Source: Botryococcus braunii (taxonomy: Eukaryota; Chlorophyta; Trebouxiophyceae). From it: 64,000 nucleotides of DNA. The translations under genes and the position numbers were made by a program. Position 1 is the first letter of the stretch. Every line of letters begins with the position of its first letter. Positions 32,396-44,900 of the stretch are shown here, one piece after another. The stretch is from NCBI GenBank assembly GCA_002005505.1, contig KV908341.1:536258-600257 (forward strand), in the 5' to 3' direction. The notes beneath the pieces were generated by a model, which worked only from the letters and a program-made list of their open reading frames with translations, had not been told where the DNA came from and made no database searches.

Positions 32396-33535
32396 GTGGG
32401 TCGCTGGCTTAATCCCACATTTTTGATTTAGTGCTCAGAAGGTTGGTGGTTTGTTTAGCACCACTTAGCTTTCTCCCTTGAGAAATGGATGGCGCTGTGA
32501 CATCTGCCGTGTAGCTTGGTCGCTAGGTGCCGTTGATGGGCGGCTCTCCACAGTTACTTGAACCGACGTTCACCCCAAATTTCTCCATGTACCACCAGTG
32601 GGATGCGACATGGTCGCGCTGCTTTTAGGGTATGAGGTGCAGGGTTGGTAATTCAACATTGCATTGGGTTTCTGTATGCCCTTAATGATGTAGAAGTGTT
32701 GTTGTGTGTTTAGAAGGGAAGACATGGCTTGAGGGTGCGGGGAACGCGGCCAAGCAGTTATATTTGGGTTTGCCTGTAGCACATTAATGGGAACATATTT
32801 CGCAGCTGTAAATCTAGTCTCCCGGTCAAGGGGGCATTCTTTCTGTGAGAAGTGTAAGTAGCATGGCGGGTTCATGTGTTACTCCCAACAGGGGCACTGT
32901 TCACATCGAGATTCCGATTTGATGGACCGAAAGTGGTTGCTTTATGGGTAGGGTGGGGTTCAATTGATCCATCTGTAGAGGAGCCGAAAAGGTCGCTGTT
33001 TGTCAGCTGGACTGGCACGTTACCGTAAAATAGCCAGACTCCATCTAGAAGTGAATGTTGTGCATCTGGTGTGTAAAGCCATGACCTGTGGCCCCATCGT
33101 CATTTCAAACAGGCATGTCCCGTCTAGGCTGGACATCTGTGAAGCAACCGGTGCACCGAGAGACACACAAATCGTTGTAGCTTTGACAGCAAGAGGATAA
33201 ATCTTCTTGAAGCGGAAGTGCTGGAGTCAGGGACGAGCCGGGTCCAACAAGGGTCGTTAAGGAGCGCTTGCTTTCAGAGATATCTGGGTCTTCGCACCTG
33301 CAACTCTGGCATCACTGGACTGGACCCGGGATGTTTTGTTGTTGTCATTCAGTGCACAGGAAGAGCTGCACAAACTCCGAGTCCAGTGGCAGCCCCATAA
33401 GACGGGTGCTGGGCCTTCACCAGCCTGCCAGACGGGTTAACCCAACGTTGCATGCAATGTCTCCCTTGCTACTTGGCCTGACGCTTGGGTTGGGTTGTAG
33501 AGGGCGAGAGACATTCAGAGGGGGTTGGAGACAGA

Positions 33536-33677
<142 letters not shown>

Positions 33678-35263
33678 GTGTGTTACCGGCCCCACACGGG
33701 ACATGATCTACCCGCCCTACCCATAGCAGTACTCGGTAAGTTTTGGCATCATCAACTTCCCCATTTTTAGTGATTTGATTTTATTTTGTTAACACACTGC
33801 CTCATAAGGCAAGGATCCTAATGTGTGTACACACGCTTCATTGTGCCTTTCTTTTTTTCTCAACCTCCAGATCCCTGGGACATGCTTATGCTCGAGAGAT
33901 AAATCCGTGGTGATCTTCGCGCAATAAGGCTCCATATGCTCCAACTTCCATCTACGAGTAATCACGTGGTGCAACACATGTATTTGCTGGCACATTCCTG
34001 ACATGCTGTGAAGAAACGTCGTGTGGTCCATGCCAGAGTTGAAGTTTAGACACAAAGATCAACGATAACACCAAAAGGTTGTGTCACACCAATTTGAAGC
34101 TGGGAGGAACTTTACAGTACGATGTAGTTTGGCGTCCTCAACCGCTGAAATCTTTGAAGCCGAACATTGAGGAAACCGAGATATATGTACTGGACAGTGA
34201 GGTATCTGTAATGCACATGTGCAAAATGTTGTTTCAGTACTCCTCCTCAGGAAGGTAACAAGTGACGAGATACCTTTGCATTGTACATCAAGTCGTCCAT
34301 GCTCCTTGCCTGTCGAACTGGCTTCTAGACCGACTGAATCTGCTACAGCTACCACGACAAGGTTGGGATGGCCTGATAGAGTGCTAAAGCAGGTGAGTCG
34401 GCCTGGCTCGCTGACAATGACAAGGAGACGGCAATCATTGGCGGGAATTTCTGCAATATATTCCACGGTGGCAATCTTGGATGTCAGGGGATGCATTCAC
34501 ATTGTGCAGCACATTTTTGTTGCGGAAGCACCCTTTTGATTCGCTCCTTTTGTCACCTTGACTTGAGGTTTGTTTGCCACAGTCCTTGCTGTCGACCGTC
34601 AGTGGTGGAAATCCTGGTATCCCTGCCGTTCCATGTGAATTTATTGGGATCCCCCCCTTGAAGTGGCGTGGCCCACCTTCCTTTGAAGAACTTGGAGCAC
34701 CTTTCCTCCTCGCCCCCCCTTTGTGCTTGTACCGATGGCCCATCGCTGTTTTTCACCTATACCCATCAACGTAGAGGGTCCTGCCATACAGATTTACATT
34801 TTTGTAACAAAATGTAGACAAAGACTGGCTTTAAAATCAGTCCCACCCACATTAAGCTGAGTGAGTAACAGTCCATGACAGGGCATGGGCACTCAAGCAG
34901 CCTGTTGAAGAGCCAGCTCTCTGCCTTATCTGCGTTATACTCCCATGGTCAACGCTGGTCGACCATAAGTTCATTGAGCCTCAATGTCCAAAGAACAAAG
35001 ACACCAGAATCATTATGGAGTAGTTTCCCTGTACTCTGTCTCTATGTGGCGATGGCCGACACCCACCCTCTCTCGCCCCCACTCTATCTCACTTGATCCC
35101 TAACTACTTTGTGCTTACTTATTGGGGCCCCCAGTCGTGCTTCTGCACCAGGCCAGATCAATCCAAAATCCGGTGCTAGACCAAATTCAGTAGGCAGCAC
35201 ATTCTATCCAGTTTCCAACAGCAAAACTTCCGTTCTTAGGAGGCCCAATATTTGTCTGTCATT

Positions 35264-36113
35264 TCAGCGTTGAAGTCTGGAGGAGCGACTGGTCCCGTTA
35301 TGCAAGGACCGTGAACCCCCCGTCGGTGTCTCATACATGTGGCCACTGCTGCTCACCAAACGTTCAACCTCAGAGCTGCGCTGCATGCTCCCCACCTGCA
35401 AGCCAGTATCAAACATGCTTAATGAGGACAGTGGCATGATGTACGTATGGCTTTCTACAGATGTCCATATACCACTCCTTAGTAAGCTTCCCGAGGGCTC
35501 CAAACAGCGTTAGGCCTGTGAGCCAGATTGCGCCTTTGTGGATCTATTGCTGTTGACTAGTCGCATGCTAGGTACCCGCCTGGATCCCCGCTCCAAGCCA
35601 TCAGAAGTTTGGAGAATGTGAAGGCATCAAGTTCCTGGACTACATGGGAAAGGAGCGGCATTCATGGATGCTGCCTGCATGTTTGGAGGTGGAACGGACA
35701 CTATCCAAAATGCCATGCTCTCCATAAGTGGCACAAACGCACACTCCCTCCTGGCAATGGCCGGGCCAAAACGGCTTCCACTGTCAACTAAACCCGTTTG
35801 CCCCTCTCCACCCTGGTTGTGAAAAAGTTGTCCACATGGTAAGCCTAGAGCAGTCGCAATGTGACGTCCGATCCATGTGGAATGAAAGTCCTTGATGCCA
35901 TTCAAATTGTAGAGAGACATCCAGCATGCACTGCAAACCAATCAGGCATCAGCAGCAGCAGAGCAGGTTGAGGCGCCACCTGTCGATCATTCATGGTGAC
36001 GACAGTGCGATTCCGCAGCCATCTGTAAGAGGCGGAGGAACTTCCACTGGGACTGTTGTAGTCTCCTACGTATCGAGGCACAGGGACGTTTGGCCGAAGC
36101 CACGTGAAGTTAT
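35264..36113 (-). CDS. Possible exons of an unrecognised minus-strand gene
   Basis: Three candidate exons. 36113-35980 follows ctcccacag and precedes GTGGCG, and encodes WLRPNVPVPRYVGDY then SYRWLRNRTVVTMNDRQ. From 35930 downward a frame reads MSLYNLNGIKDFHSTWIGRH then IATALGLPCGQLFHNQ. 35395-35264 follows ctgcag and ends in TGA (LHNGTSRSSRLQR at the C-terminus). The first and second do not join in phase with the most protein-like frame, so either a base is missing or my boundaries are wrong. No family recognised. Confidence 0.3.
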
Positions 36114-36332
36114 CTGTGGGAGGCAAGGGGCTGCCACTATTTGGTCTCCGCCCCGGAGTAGGGTGCAGGGGCCCTGCCCCTCTAAGTCCGACATTTGATG
36201 CTCGCGGCTCCCCTGCATTCCCAAGTAAAGCCCCCTGACCGATTTGTAGACATCAACTTCCCAACTCCTTGGGCCATACTCGCTCTCCTTCTCCCTCTAC
36301 ATGTGTGTGTGTTAGTGGTTTTTTTTTGGGGG

Positions 36333-36345
36333 GGGGGGGGGGGTG
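36333..36345. repeat. Poly-G run
   Basis: Poly-T followed by a poly-G run in intergenic DNA. No function is evident. Confidence 0.6.
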
Positions 36346-36446
36346 CGTGTGTGCAAAGGAACACCAGGATTCAGCAACGCTTGGCTAGGCCGCAACAAAA
36401 TGTAGCACCGAATTAGTCGCAGCGCCATGCAAAGGTCGCGTACACA

Positions 36447-36505
36447 AAAAAAAAAAAAAAAAAAAAAAAAATAAAAAAAAAATAAAAATAAAAAAAAAAA
36501 AAAAA
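36447..36505 (+). repeat. Poly-A tract
   Basis: About 59 bases of A broken only by four isolated T. It could be the tail of a retroposed (SINE-like) sequence lying upstream, but I see no internal promoter boxes or target-site duplication that prove it. Confidence 0.85.
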
Positions 36506-36608
36506 TCCAAACTCCGTTACATCCCTTTTGGTTTCATTTAGATTAAAAAGGAAGGGAATATCACAGCCAGGACCAGCCACTAGGGCTAAAGGCTGCTATG
36601 AGGAGGTG

Positions 36609-38558
36609 TTACATACTCTGAGCAGACACGGGGTTGCGGGCTCGCGGATGCCCAGAGAATGCAACTGCGGCAGTATCTCTGGATGGGGTGTCCGTGGTAT
36701 CTCCCAGCAGAAGGCTGCTGTTATCGCCCGTGCCCTCCTCAGGGCTGTGCTGCCTGCCCCTCGGGGTGTGCACACGGCCGCTCGCCCCCCGCAAGTCTCC
36801 CGCATACAGCACGACCAGCGGCCCCGCTGCCAGAAGTAACAGCCCCAGCAGCACGACGCCCGCCCACTTCCAAACCATCCCTCCTGTGGTGTACCGCATC
36901 GTACGGTCGCTCTCGAGCGGCTGTACGACATCTGGATTGGGATCGGCCTGCGCTGCTTTGCGCCGCTCGGCGGCGGGTTTTGCCTGTGCGGCATATTCCA
37001 GAGGACGGGGGGCCAGCGGGATACGCCCGCTGCGGCTCAAGGGAGGGTGCGAATGTGCATCCGGGAATACACCAGTCACGCTGACCTGAGGCATGATCAG
37101 GCGCAGGCCAAAGGGGGCCTTCTCCTCCGTTTCTTCCCCTGTTACATTTTGCTCCTCTTCTCTTTCAGCCGAGTCGACGGTTGCTAGAGAGGGGGTTTGC
37201 GCGGCGGCATGAGCTGCGACGCCACGCTGGCCGCTGCTCGAAATCTGGGACAATGCTGCCAACCCAGGTGTGGGGGCGTGCCCAGCAAGTGTTGCAATTG
37301 CCCGGGAAGCCCTGGCAAGCTGCCTTTCTATGAAGGGGTAGGCAGCTGCCCCGAACGTGCCAGATCTGAGATCCCATGCCTGCCCAGTGATGTGCCTTGC
37401 GAGGGCTTCCCGCGCATGGTGGCCCACAGCATTCAGCGCAATTCCGGAGATTTGCAGTACACCCTGGTGCGTGTTGCCTGCCATTTGTAGGGCGAGGTCT
37501 GACAGCGGTAATCTGTGCCAAGCAGCCGAGGGGAGGGCTGCAGCGAATGCCCCTGCTTTCTGCTGGGCCTCGAGCCAAATCTTTGCCAGCGAAGGATGTT
37601 CAAGCAATGGCTTCAGGTTGAGGCGTTTGAGCAGTGGGATTGGCCCAGCATATACTGCACGAGCAGGACAAAGGACCGCAGCTCCCTGCTCCCAAAGAAG
37701 TTGCAGCGCATCCACGAGCCCTCTCTGGCTGGGCATGCGCAGGGCAACGTTCTGGAGCTGCGACCCTGCAATTTCTCTGACCGATTGCCACGTGCTCATC
37801 CAAAACCGGCTGTCTGCATCAGTTGCATGCATGTAGAGGCTGTATGCCGCTTCTCCCGCCCGTACCACAGCAAATCGGCAGGCGGAGTACTGCTGCAGGG
37901 CCCACTGTGCTGCTGCCTCAGCTGCCACACGGGATTGGTGGCCTGCCCAGGACACCATCGCAAAACCAGTTGCACAGCACTGCGAGAGGCTTCCATGGGT
38001 CCACTCGGCCGCTGCCTCAGCTGCAAACCGTGCGTGCTGCCCCGTCCAGTACACTGCAAGGACTGCCGAGTCCCTGTACTTCGCAGACTTGGATATGAGA
38101 GCGGAAGCGGCTGCCACGCCTGAGTGCCAGGCTCGGGTTCTTGCGGAGCGGCTCACCCACGTACCGTCTGCCCAGTTGCCTGCAGGGCCTCGCCAAGCCC
38201 AGGCAGCTGCTGCTTCAGCTGCTCTGCGTGCGCTACTGCCAGCCCAATGGCTGGCTGTCTCCGCAGCAGCCCAGGAAGTCAATGCCCTCTCCCGCAGGGG
38301 GGCACAGACCTGGGCATCCAAGTATGCACTGGACCGGGAGCTGTAGGGCACAGGCAGGTGAAGCAAACTGGGGCTGCTGCAGATCGCCAGCATGCTGACA
38401 AGTATGATCGGCAGCACAGCCAGAGCAGCAGCTGGCTTATTAAGGGTGGTGCGGCGGCGTGTCTGTCTTGCATCTGCGCCTGGCACATTCCAAACATCAA
38501 AGCTGTGTGCGCACTTCCCTGGACGCTGCAAACTTGCACATTTTGACAGGCATGCCAC
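36609..38558 (-). CDS. Alanine-rich repeat protein with two membrane segments (5' probably incomplete)
   Basis: Open frame of about 649 codons ending TAA at 36609-36611. There is no ATG before residue ~57, which lies inside a hydrophobic segment (AVLPIILVSMLAI), so an upstream exon is likely; 38558 is only the frame limit. After this segment come about five degenerate 34-36-residue repeats (residues ~90-265), such as ARFAAEAAAEW and SRVAAEAAAQW. These are predicted amphipathic helices with regularly spaced Trp and Ala. A helical middle, an acidic linker, and a second hydrophobic segment (WAGVVLLGLLLLAAGPLVVL, residues ~565-590) follow, then a ~60-residue polar tail. No family recognised. A membrane-surface role would be inference. 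It could be the 3' part of the gene at 38904-49156. Confidence 0.5.
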   Translation of the reverse strand: MACLSKCASLQRPGKCAHSFDVWNVPGADARQTRRRTTLNKPAAALAVLPIILVSMLAICSSPSLLHLPVPYSSRSSAYLDAQVCAPLRERALTSWAAAETASHWAGSSARRAAEAAAAWAWRGPAGNWADGTWVSRSARTRAWHSGVAAASALISKSAKYRDSAVLAVYWTGQHARFAAEAAAEWTHGSLSQCCATGFAMVSWAGHQSRVAAEAAAQWALQQYSACRFAVVRAGEAAYSLYMHATDADSRFWMSTWQSVREIAGSQLQNVALRMPSQRGLVDALQLLWEQGAAVLCPARAVYAGPIPLLKRLNLKPLLEHPSLAKIWLEAQQKAGAFAAALPSAAWHRLPLSDLALQMAGNTHQGVLQISGIALNAVGHHAREALARHITGQAWDLRSGTFGAAAYPFIERQLARASRAIATLAGHAPTPGLAALSQISSSGQRGVAAHAAAQTPSLATVDSAEREEEQNVTGEETEEKAPFGLRLIMPQVSVTGVFPDAHSHPPLSRSGRIPLAPRPLEYAAQAKPAAERRKAAQADPNPDVVQPLESDRTMRYTTGGMVWKWAGVVLLGLLLLAAGPLVVLYAGDLRGASGRVHTPRGRQHSPEEGTGDNSSLLLGDTTDTPSRDTAAVAFSGHPRARNPVSAQSM

Positions 38559-38903
38559 TCAAGAAGGAGCCGATGTTGTGGTGACAGCACTGGAACGTAG
38601 TCAACCAAAAGACATTGGTGTTGCCTGGCAACGTCCCGGGCTTTTCTTCCCCTCAAACCCTCAAGAGTCTCTCACCTTGAGGGGGCCAAGTCAGTTGTTC
38701 TCTACCACATCCTGACAAGCACAATGACTTTCTCAGTAAGTAGATAGGGAAATTCTTAGTGGACAATCGGGACTGCGGGGTTCCCTCCGCTAGAAGTCTC
38801 TTCCCACTTGCAGAAGGAAATTCCAGGAGATGAGAAGACCAACGGGGCCTTTTCCCCTTAGCAACCCTGGTTGGGCCTCGTGCAGCAAGACAGAGTTGCA
38901 AGT

Positions 38904-41900
38904 TCACAATTGCCGGGCAGTTTGCAGGTCTCGCATCTGTACATACTCGGACACTTCCCAGAGATACCGTTCCACAGCATCTGGGTCAGACACATGTCCC
39001 AGAGCGGGTCCCATACCTGGAGTGGCTGAGAGCACATCTTGATGTCCCTGATGAGCGTTTGCCCGACTCTGGCTTTCCGAGGTACACGCCTGTGCCGTCC
39101 GATCACCGCAAACCAGTGACACCGCAAACTGAGACAGGTCCGGGCGCGGGCTGTCCCTCCCGGGCAGTCGTTGGGTGTCAGGCCCATCGGACGCCGCTGC
39201 AGCAGGGGCCGCTGGCACGTCCAGCCGTACAGAAGGGCAATCAGCGGCAGCCCCACAGCTTTCTTCAAGGCTCAGGTGCACGCCAGAAGGCAGCTGATCA
39301 GCTTGGAGGCTCTGCAACACTGCTGAAGTGGCCAGGCGCAGCGCTGGGCTGTCCATCTCTAGGGACTGCTCATTGACAAACCCAGCGTATCGTGAGGGGC
39401 TCCACACGCTTTCAGTCGGAACCCCCCCGGCGCCGCCCAGCGGGTTCCTGCTCGTGGAGGGCCCACCGTGCCCGGTGACCGACACCCCGTGTGCCAGTGA
39501 GTGCAGGCCAGGCGACCCATCCGTTTGGGGAAGTCCACATTGGGGCGAGCTGGGCCGGTCGCGTCCCGCAGTGCTTGGTGGCGTGGCGCGTGCTGCTTCA
39601 CCCTCACGCCCGGCGGTCTCGGCCTTGGCGGCCGGGAAGCCACTCACAGTGTGGCCACTGGCAGTAGAAGCTGGAGCCGCGATCATTGCCTGTTTTGGAC
39701 CGCGCGATGGCAGCTTGCTTGCTGTGCCCCTCGCCCCCTCACTCCCGTTTTTCTTACGGAGTCCAACCGTTTCAGTGCAGCCCAGCTGGCCTGCAGGCGA
39801 CAGCGAGGCGGCCCGCCCTGTCCCATCAGGACCGGAAGTTGTCGGGGCAACTTCGGCTGGCTCCACCTTGGCGCTGCTCTCTTGTCCGTCCTTCAGAATG
39901 CCATGTCCTTCCTCTGAAGGTGACGGGGATGGTTGTACTGGCGGCTTCGAGTCGGCGTACCCATCTCCTGGAAGGTCGGTGTTCCCGCTGACATAAATCG
40001 CGGCCTCCATATCAGTTTGTGGGGGATCTGAGGCGCCCGTTTTGGAGGAGTCGCTGGTGGTCCCTCCGACGCTTGCTGAATGATTGCCGCTGGTCAGGGC
40101 AGCAGAGGGGTCTTCATCTAGTGTGGGTAGTCCCGAGAAGCCCTCTTCCAGAATGGAAGTTGCCAGAGCATCTTCCAGGGAGCGCCAGAAGCGAGGAGAT
40201 ATGGCGGGCCTCCCCTCGGGCTCTGCTGGGCGTCCTGAGCGGCGGTACCTGTAGGAACCCGCGGGATAGTGCCTTCGTAAATCATCCACTGCTGCACAAC
40301 AGGTCGTTTGAAAAACACATCCTGAAGCAAAAGTCTGCTTCTCAAACGGGCCAATCAAAAACCACATCCAGAAGCAGGGCCAGGACGCGTTTGGCACTGA
40401 GCAATATTGTTATGTTTTCCCCCGTGTGCTGTTGTGACAAGGATGCTGAGTGCACACCACAGATATGTGGAAACTTTGGATTTAAGCGGGGCAACCACGC
40501 ACCCACAAACACACACAAAATAACAACTAAATGAGAACAGAGGAATCGGGGGTGGATCGAGTCCCCAATACCTTGAAACCCATCCGGAAGGGAGCGTTGG
40601 CGACTCTTGGGACAGCAAGCCATGTGGGCTGGCTGCGGGACTGCTCCTCTGGCTTTGTGGTGTGCCCATAATGGCATCTGCAGGCGTGCGGATAAAGGTT
40701 CCCACTGTCTGTAGCCAGGGAAGACTCTGCACCTGGTCCTCAACCAGTGATTGCATTGGTCTAGCTGTACCGATCCGAGGGGAAGGCACTTACAAAGTGT
40801 GCAGTGAGTGAACAAGGAAACAATGAGCTGCACTTCCTATTGCACATCCACCCTGGTAAGACCCAAGCAATTTATATCCCTTCATAAACATGCAATCCAA
40901 CCAAACGAAGGCCGTTTATCCCACTACCTATTAATATAGGTCTTCTCTTCGTTATAATGATTTTACTACTATTAATTATCTCCCTTATAGAAAACTTTAC
41001 CAAACTGTTCCTCTTCTATTTATAATGTTTTTAAAGCTACAATATTCTCCCCCCGCCCCCCCCCCTTTTCTTGGGGGGGGGGGGGGGGAGAGGAGGAGCA
41101 AATTGTGTGTACAGCTTATGGGGGGCGGGGAAGCTTTGAGTGCTTTACCTGTGCTTCAAGAGCTGCAGTGGGGGACGGTCCCTCGCTACTCTGTCGAGAG
41201 TCCAGAGGCTCATGGGGCACACATTTTGGCGCACGTTCCGCCGTCAACAGGCACGGGGAGGGCGACTCACAGATGTCGTCCCAGGGGCTGCCATGCTCCA
41301 CAATCACAGACAAGGACTTCCCAGCATTTCGGATTGGAGACCTGAGCCCCAGCTGTGGTGCAGCACTACTTCCACACTCCGGCATGACCGCAGATCTTCC
41401 CCTGCCAGTATCACCTGAGCTGGTTTGCAGCGGTTGCGACAACGCGGCGACCCCTCCTTCAAAATCCGCACCCAGATCCTTCCTCTCGTGTCCAGAAGCA
41501 TCACATGCCACCGAAGCACTGCTCGCGGGGTCTTCTGTAATGGACATGTCTGAGAGAGCCTGGGCGACACCTTCCTCTTGGAGTGCGGCTTCGGGGTCAC
41601 TGTCTGTGAGGCATTTTCTGAGACCAGGCCGGGGACCAGGCAGGGCGGGGATGAGCGTCAGATGACCGGAAGTCGTGGAGTCTGCCAGGAGCTTCAGAGT
41701 TTGGGGATTCCGGTCCTTTGCAACTGACGGGAGAACGGCAACTGACGGGAGAAGCGAGCCTCGGATCGCACCTCCAGGAGGAGGTTCTTGTGGAGGAGCA
41801 TCCTTGGTTAAAGGCTGTCCCACACAGGCGACGCCAAGGGGAGGATTGGAAGGATGCTCGCCTGATTGAGACCGCCTCGAGGTGGTGGTAGGCGGTGGGG

Positions 41901-44900
41901 GAGCGGGTATGAGGGTTCCTGTCCAGGTGGTAGGGTTTGCCGCAGCCCTGTCAGCGGGTGGCCTGGGAATAGCTGCTGGCTGAGCACATGCCAAATCCGG
42001 CAGGGGAGCAGGCTCCTGGAGGTCTTCCTGTTGCACAAGCACAGAGTGCGTCATGGCAATAGTCGGGTCAGCCCATGACTTATAATGAGGTGAGGTCACT
42101 CACACAATGCTGTGACCCCACCCGCCCACACATATTAGTAATGGTGATAATAATAATAACAATGAAAACAATGACTGTTATGACTATAACAAAAATCATA
42201 AGAATAATAATTATTATTATTACCTGGCACTCATTAATGTTATCGTCATCATCATTATTATTGTTATCATAATACCCAGTAAAATTAATAGTAATAACTA
42301 CCCGTAGCTACACTAATTATTGGGCACTAAATGTTTCGGCGCCCAATAATTAGCGCCATTATTTTCCGGAATTTTGTCGGTGGTACGTGCGTCCTCGAGA
42401 TGCAGGGATGTTCCGATGACTCTAAAATATCATTAGAAAAATACTGTGATGTGTTTTTGTCACAAAACCCACCTTTTTCAATGTTGATCAACTATCTAGT
42501 ACGATGAAACGGGGTTCTAAAAAATATTAAAAAATATTCCGAGACCCTCTTGGAGGGTGTGCCCAATAATTACCGCCATTATTTTTCGGATTATTTCTTA
42601 TCTTTAATTATTATTTAAGGTTTTTTGGGTGCCCAAAATAAATTTAATGCCCAATATTTAGTGTAGGTACGGGTATAACAATATTTATTGTAATAAATTA
42701 TAATAATGATGATGATCATAATGAATCATCAGCATGCATCGGATCGCAAACCTGCGCAGCAGCAATCTGTTTGACAGAAGATCCATCTTTTGAATGAGAA
42801 AGGGGGAAGTGTGAGAGTGTGTGTGTGTGGGGCCCGGGGGGGGGGGGGGGGGAGAGATTCAATATGTGACTATTCTTCAAACAGACAATGGTCAACAAGT
42901 GCACCTCATCATGCGGCGGCTGGGAAGCAGACTGTATCAGGGGGAAAGGCTCGTCGACACCGGGCTGCTTGACGTGGCTGGTCTGCATCACGCTCTCGTC
43001 TGGCAGGAGGGGTTGAGGCTGCGTCTCACTTGGATCAGCCACAAACGCGCCCTCCATGACACCACTGTCCAGGACGGGGGCAGCCTGGAGGGCATCGTGC
43101 TTCCCCAGGCGAGAGCCTGGAAGGGTTTCGGGATCTGGCGCGGGTGTAGGAACCACGTCTTCCTTGGGGAAAGGATCAGACTGCCCGACTTCAAGATCCC
43201 AGAGGCTTGCTGGGTCTACCATGCCTTGCTTGACCATGTGTTGCTCTGCCATGTCTTGCTCGACCATGTCTTGCTCTGCCATGTCTTGCTCTACCATGCC
43301 TTGCTCTGCCATGTCTTGCTCGACCATGTCTTGCACGGCCATGTTTTGCTCTGCAATGTTTTGCTCTATCATGCCTTGCTCTGGCAGAGGAGCAGCCGGT
43401 ATGATAGCATGACCTGGCAGGGGTATCTGCCCCATCACATCCTGCTCCAGAGGCGGACAGGGGTCCCTGAGAACGTGGTCCACCACGGACGTAGTCGGAG
43501 GCAGGCAAGGCGCGTCCTGATTAGGGACATGCGGGACGTCAAGCCCGTCTGCGAGGTTGGGGGTTGTTACATCCCTTCCTAGTAGAGATGTGCCTTCCGC
43601 GGCGCCATAAGCTTGCAAACGCACGGGGCCTTTCAAATCTTGCGCTCCCAGTGAACCAGTCTGCTGGATGGGAGGTGGCTCGTGCGGCGGCACACCTTCC
43701 TCTGGCAGAGTAGCAACCTCAATCACGTCAGGCAGAGAGCAGGGCTCCGTCCCGTCAGGCAGAGGGGAGGGCTCTGTCCCGGCGTGCTCTGCGGGAGGAG
43801 GGGACGGCATGACCTTGAATCCCAGCAGGAGTGGATCCTGCTTGACAGGGTCACCCGGCAGGGATGTTGGCTGCGTGACGTCCTGCACAGGCACAGTTTT
43901 GGTAGCCTGCTGGACATCCTGATCCAGCTGAGGTGAGGAGTCTATCAGACTCTGCCCTGGCAGGAGACTGGCGGCCATGCGGCTGCAGTCCTGCTCGGGC
44001 AATGACTGCCCACCGGTGTGCTCTGCCACGAGAAGGGACTCAACGGGTTCTTGAACCCCCGGGAGTGTGCGCCGAGCCTCATCCTGATCACGAAGCGGGG
44101 GTGCAGCCCGGCTGTCGTTGCCCTCCAGCACAGTGGAGCTAGAAAGCATGGCTTCGTGCTCCACCACATCTCCAGTCTGAGTAAGGTCGTTGATTGCCAC
44201 GCCAAGATCATCCAGGGGAGCTTTATCAGGCTTGGGCGCGGGCTGCACCAAAGCGTGCAACGGCAGAGGAAGGGGCTTCTCGGAACTTTCATCAAGCCCA
44301 TGGGGCACTGGCTCCGCCAGCTGGCACCCTGGCGGAGGAGAGGGCTGTGCGACGGTGTCTTGGCGCAGATGTGTGGGATGCACCGTGCTGTGCTCAGACA
44401 GGGGAGCGACCTGCATGGTGTCAAGACTCTGAAGGGGCGTGGGCTGCGTCGCGGCCTGCCCTAGATCATGCACCATTGTAGGAGCAGCCTGCATGTCTCC
44501 TCCAACAGGCAGAAGGGCAGGTTGGGTGATACTTTCTTCTGCGCGAGTCGCCTGTACCGCCTCAAGCTGGGCCTCGTCCTGGATAGGCAGGGAAGCAACC
44601 TCCGTCGCCCGTGTCTGCCTGGTCGGGCTTTTGAACGCCTCTCCACCGCTCAGTCGACGCATGCGCTGCAGACACAGAGGCTGGGCTGCTTGTTCCCCGT
44701 CTGCATATGACGCGCGCGTTGGGCTTCTGTGCGTGGCGCCCTCAGCGCGGCAGCCGAGGTGTGTGAGAGGCGGAACACATGGGCCGTGGCCAGAGGAGGG
44801 TGTGTTGGCGCCTGGGCTGCTCTCAGTGTCCGGAGTTTGTCGACGTGGCGCAGGCAATTTTGTGTCAAGAGCGTGCAGAGATGGTCGGATGACCCCAGCT

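Noticed and set aside
36195..36505. SINE ending in the poly-A tract
   Set aside because: No recognisable A/B boxes and no target-site duplication around it.
37515..38123. 202-codon plus-strand frame
   Set aside because: Shadow of the alanine-rich minus-strand frame.
39328..39996. 222-codon plus-strand frame
   Set aside because: Shadow of minus-strand exon 40248-38904; no start context or splice logic.
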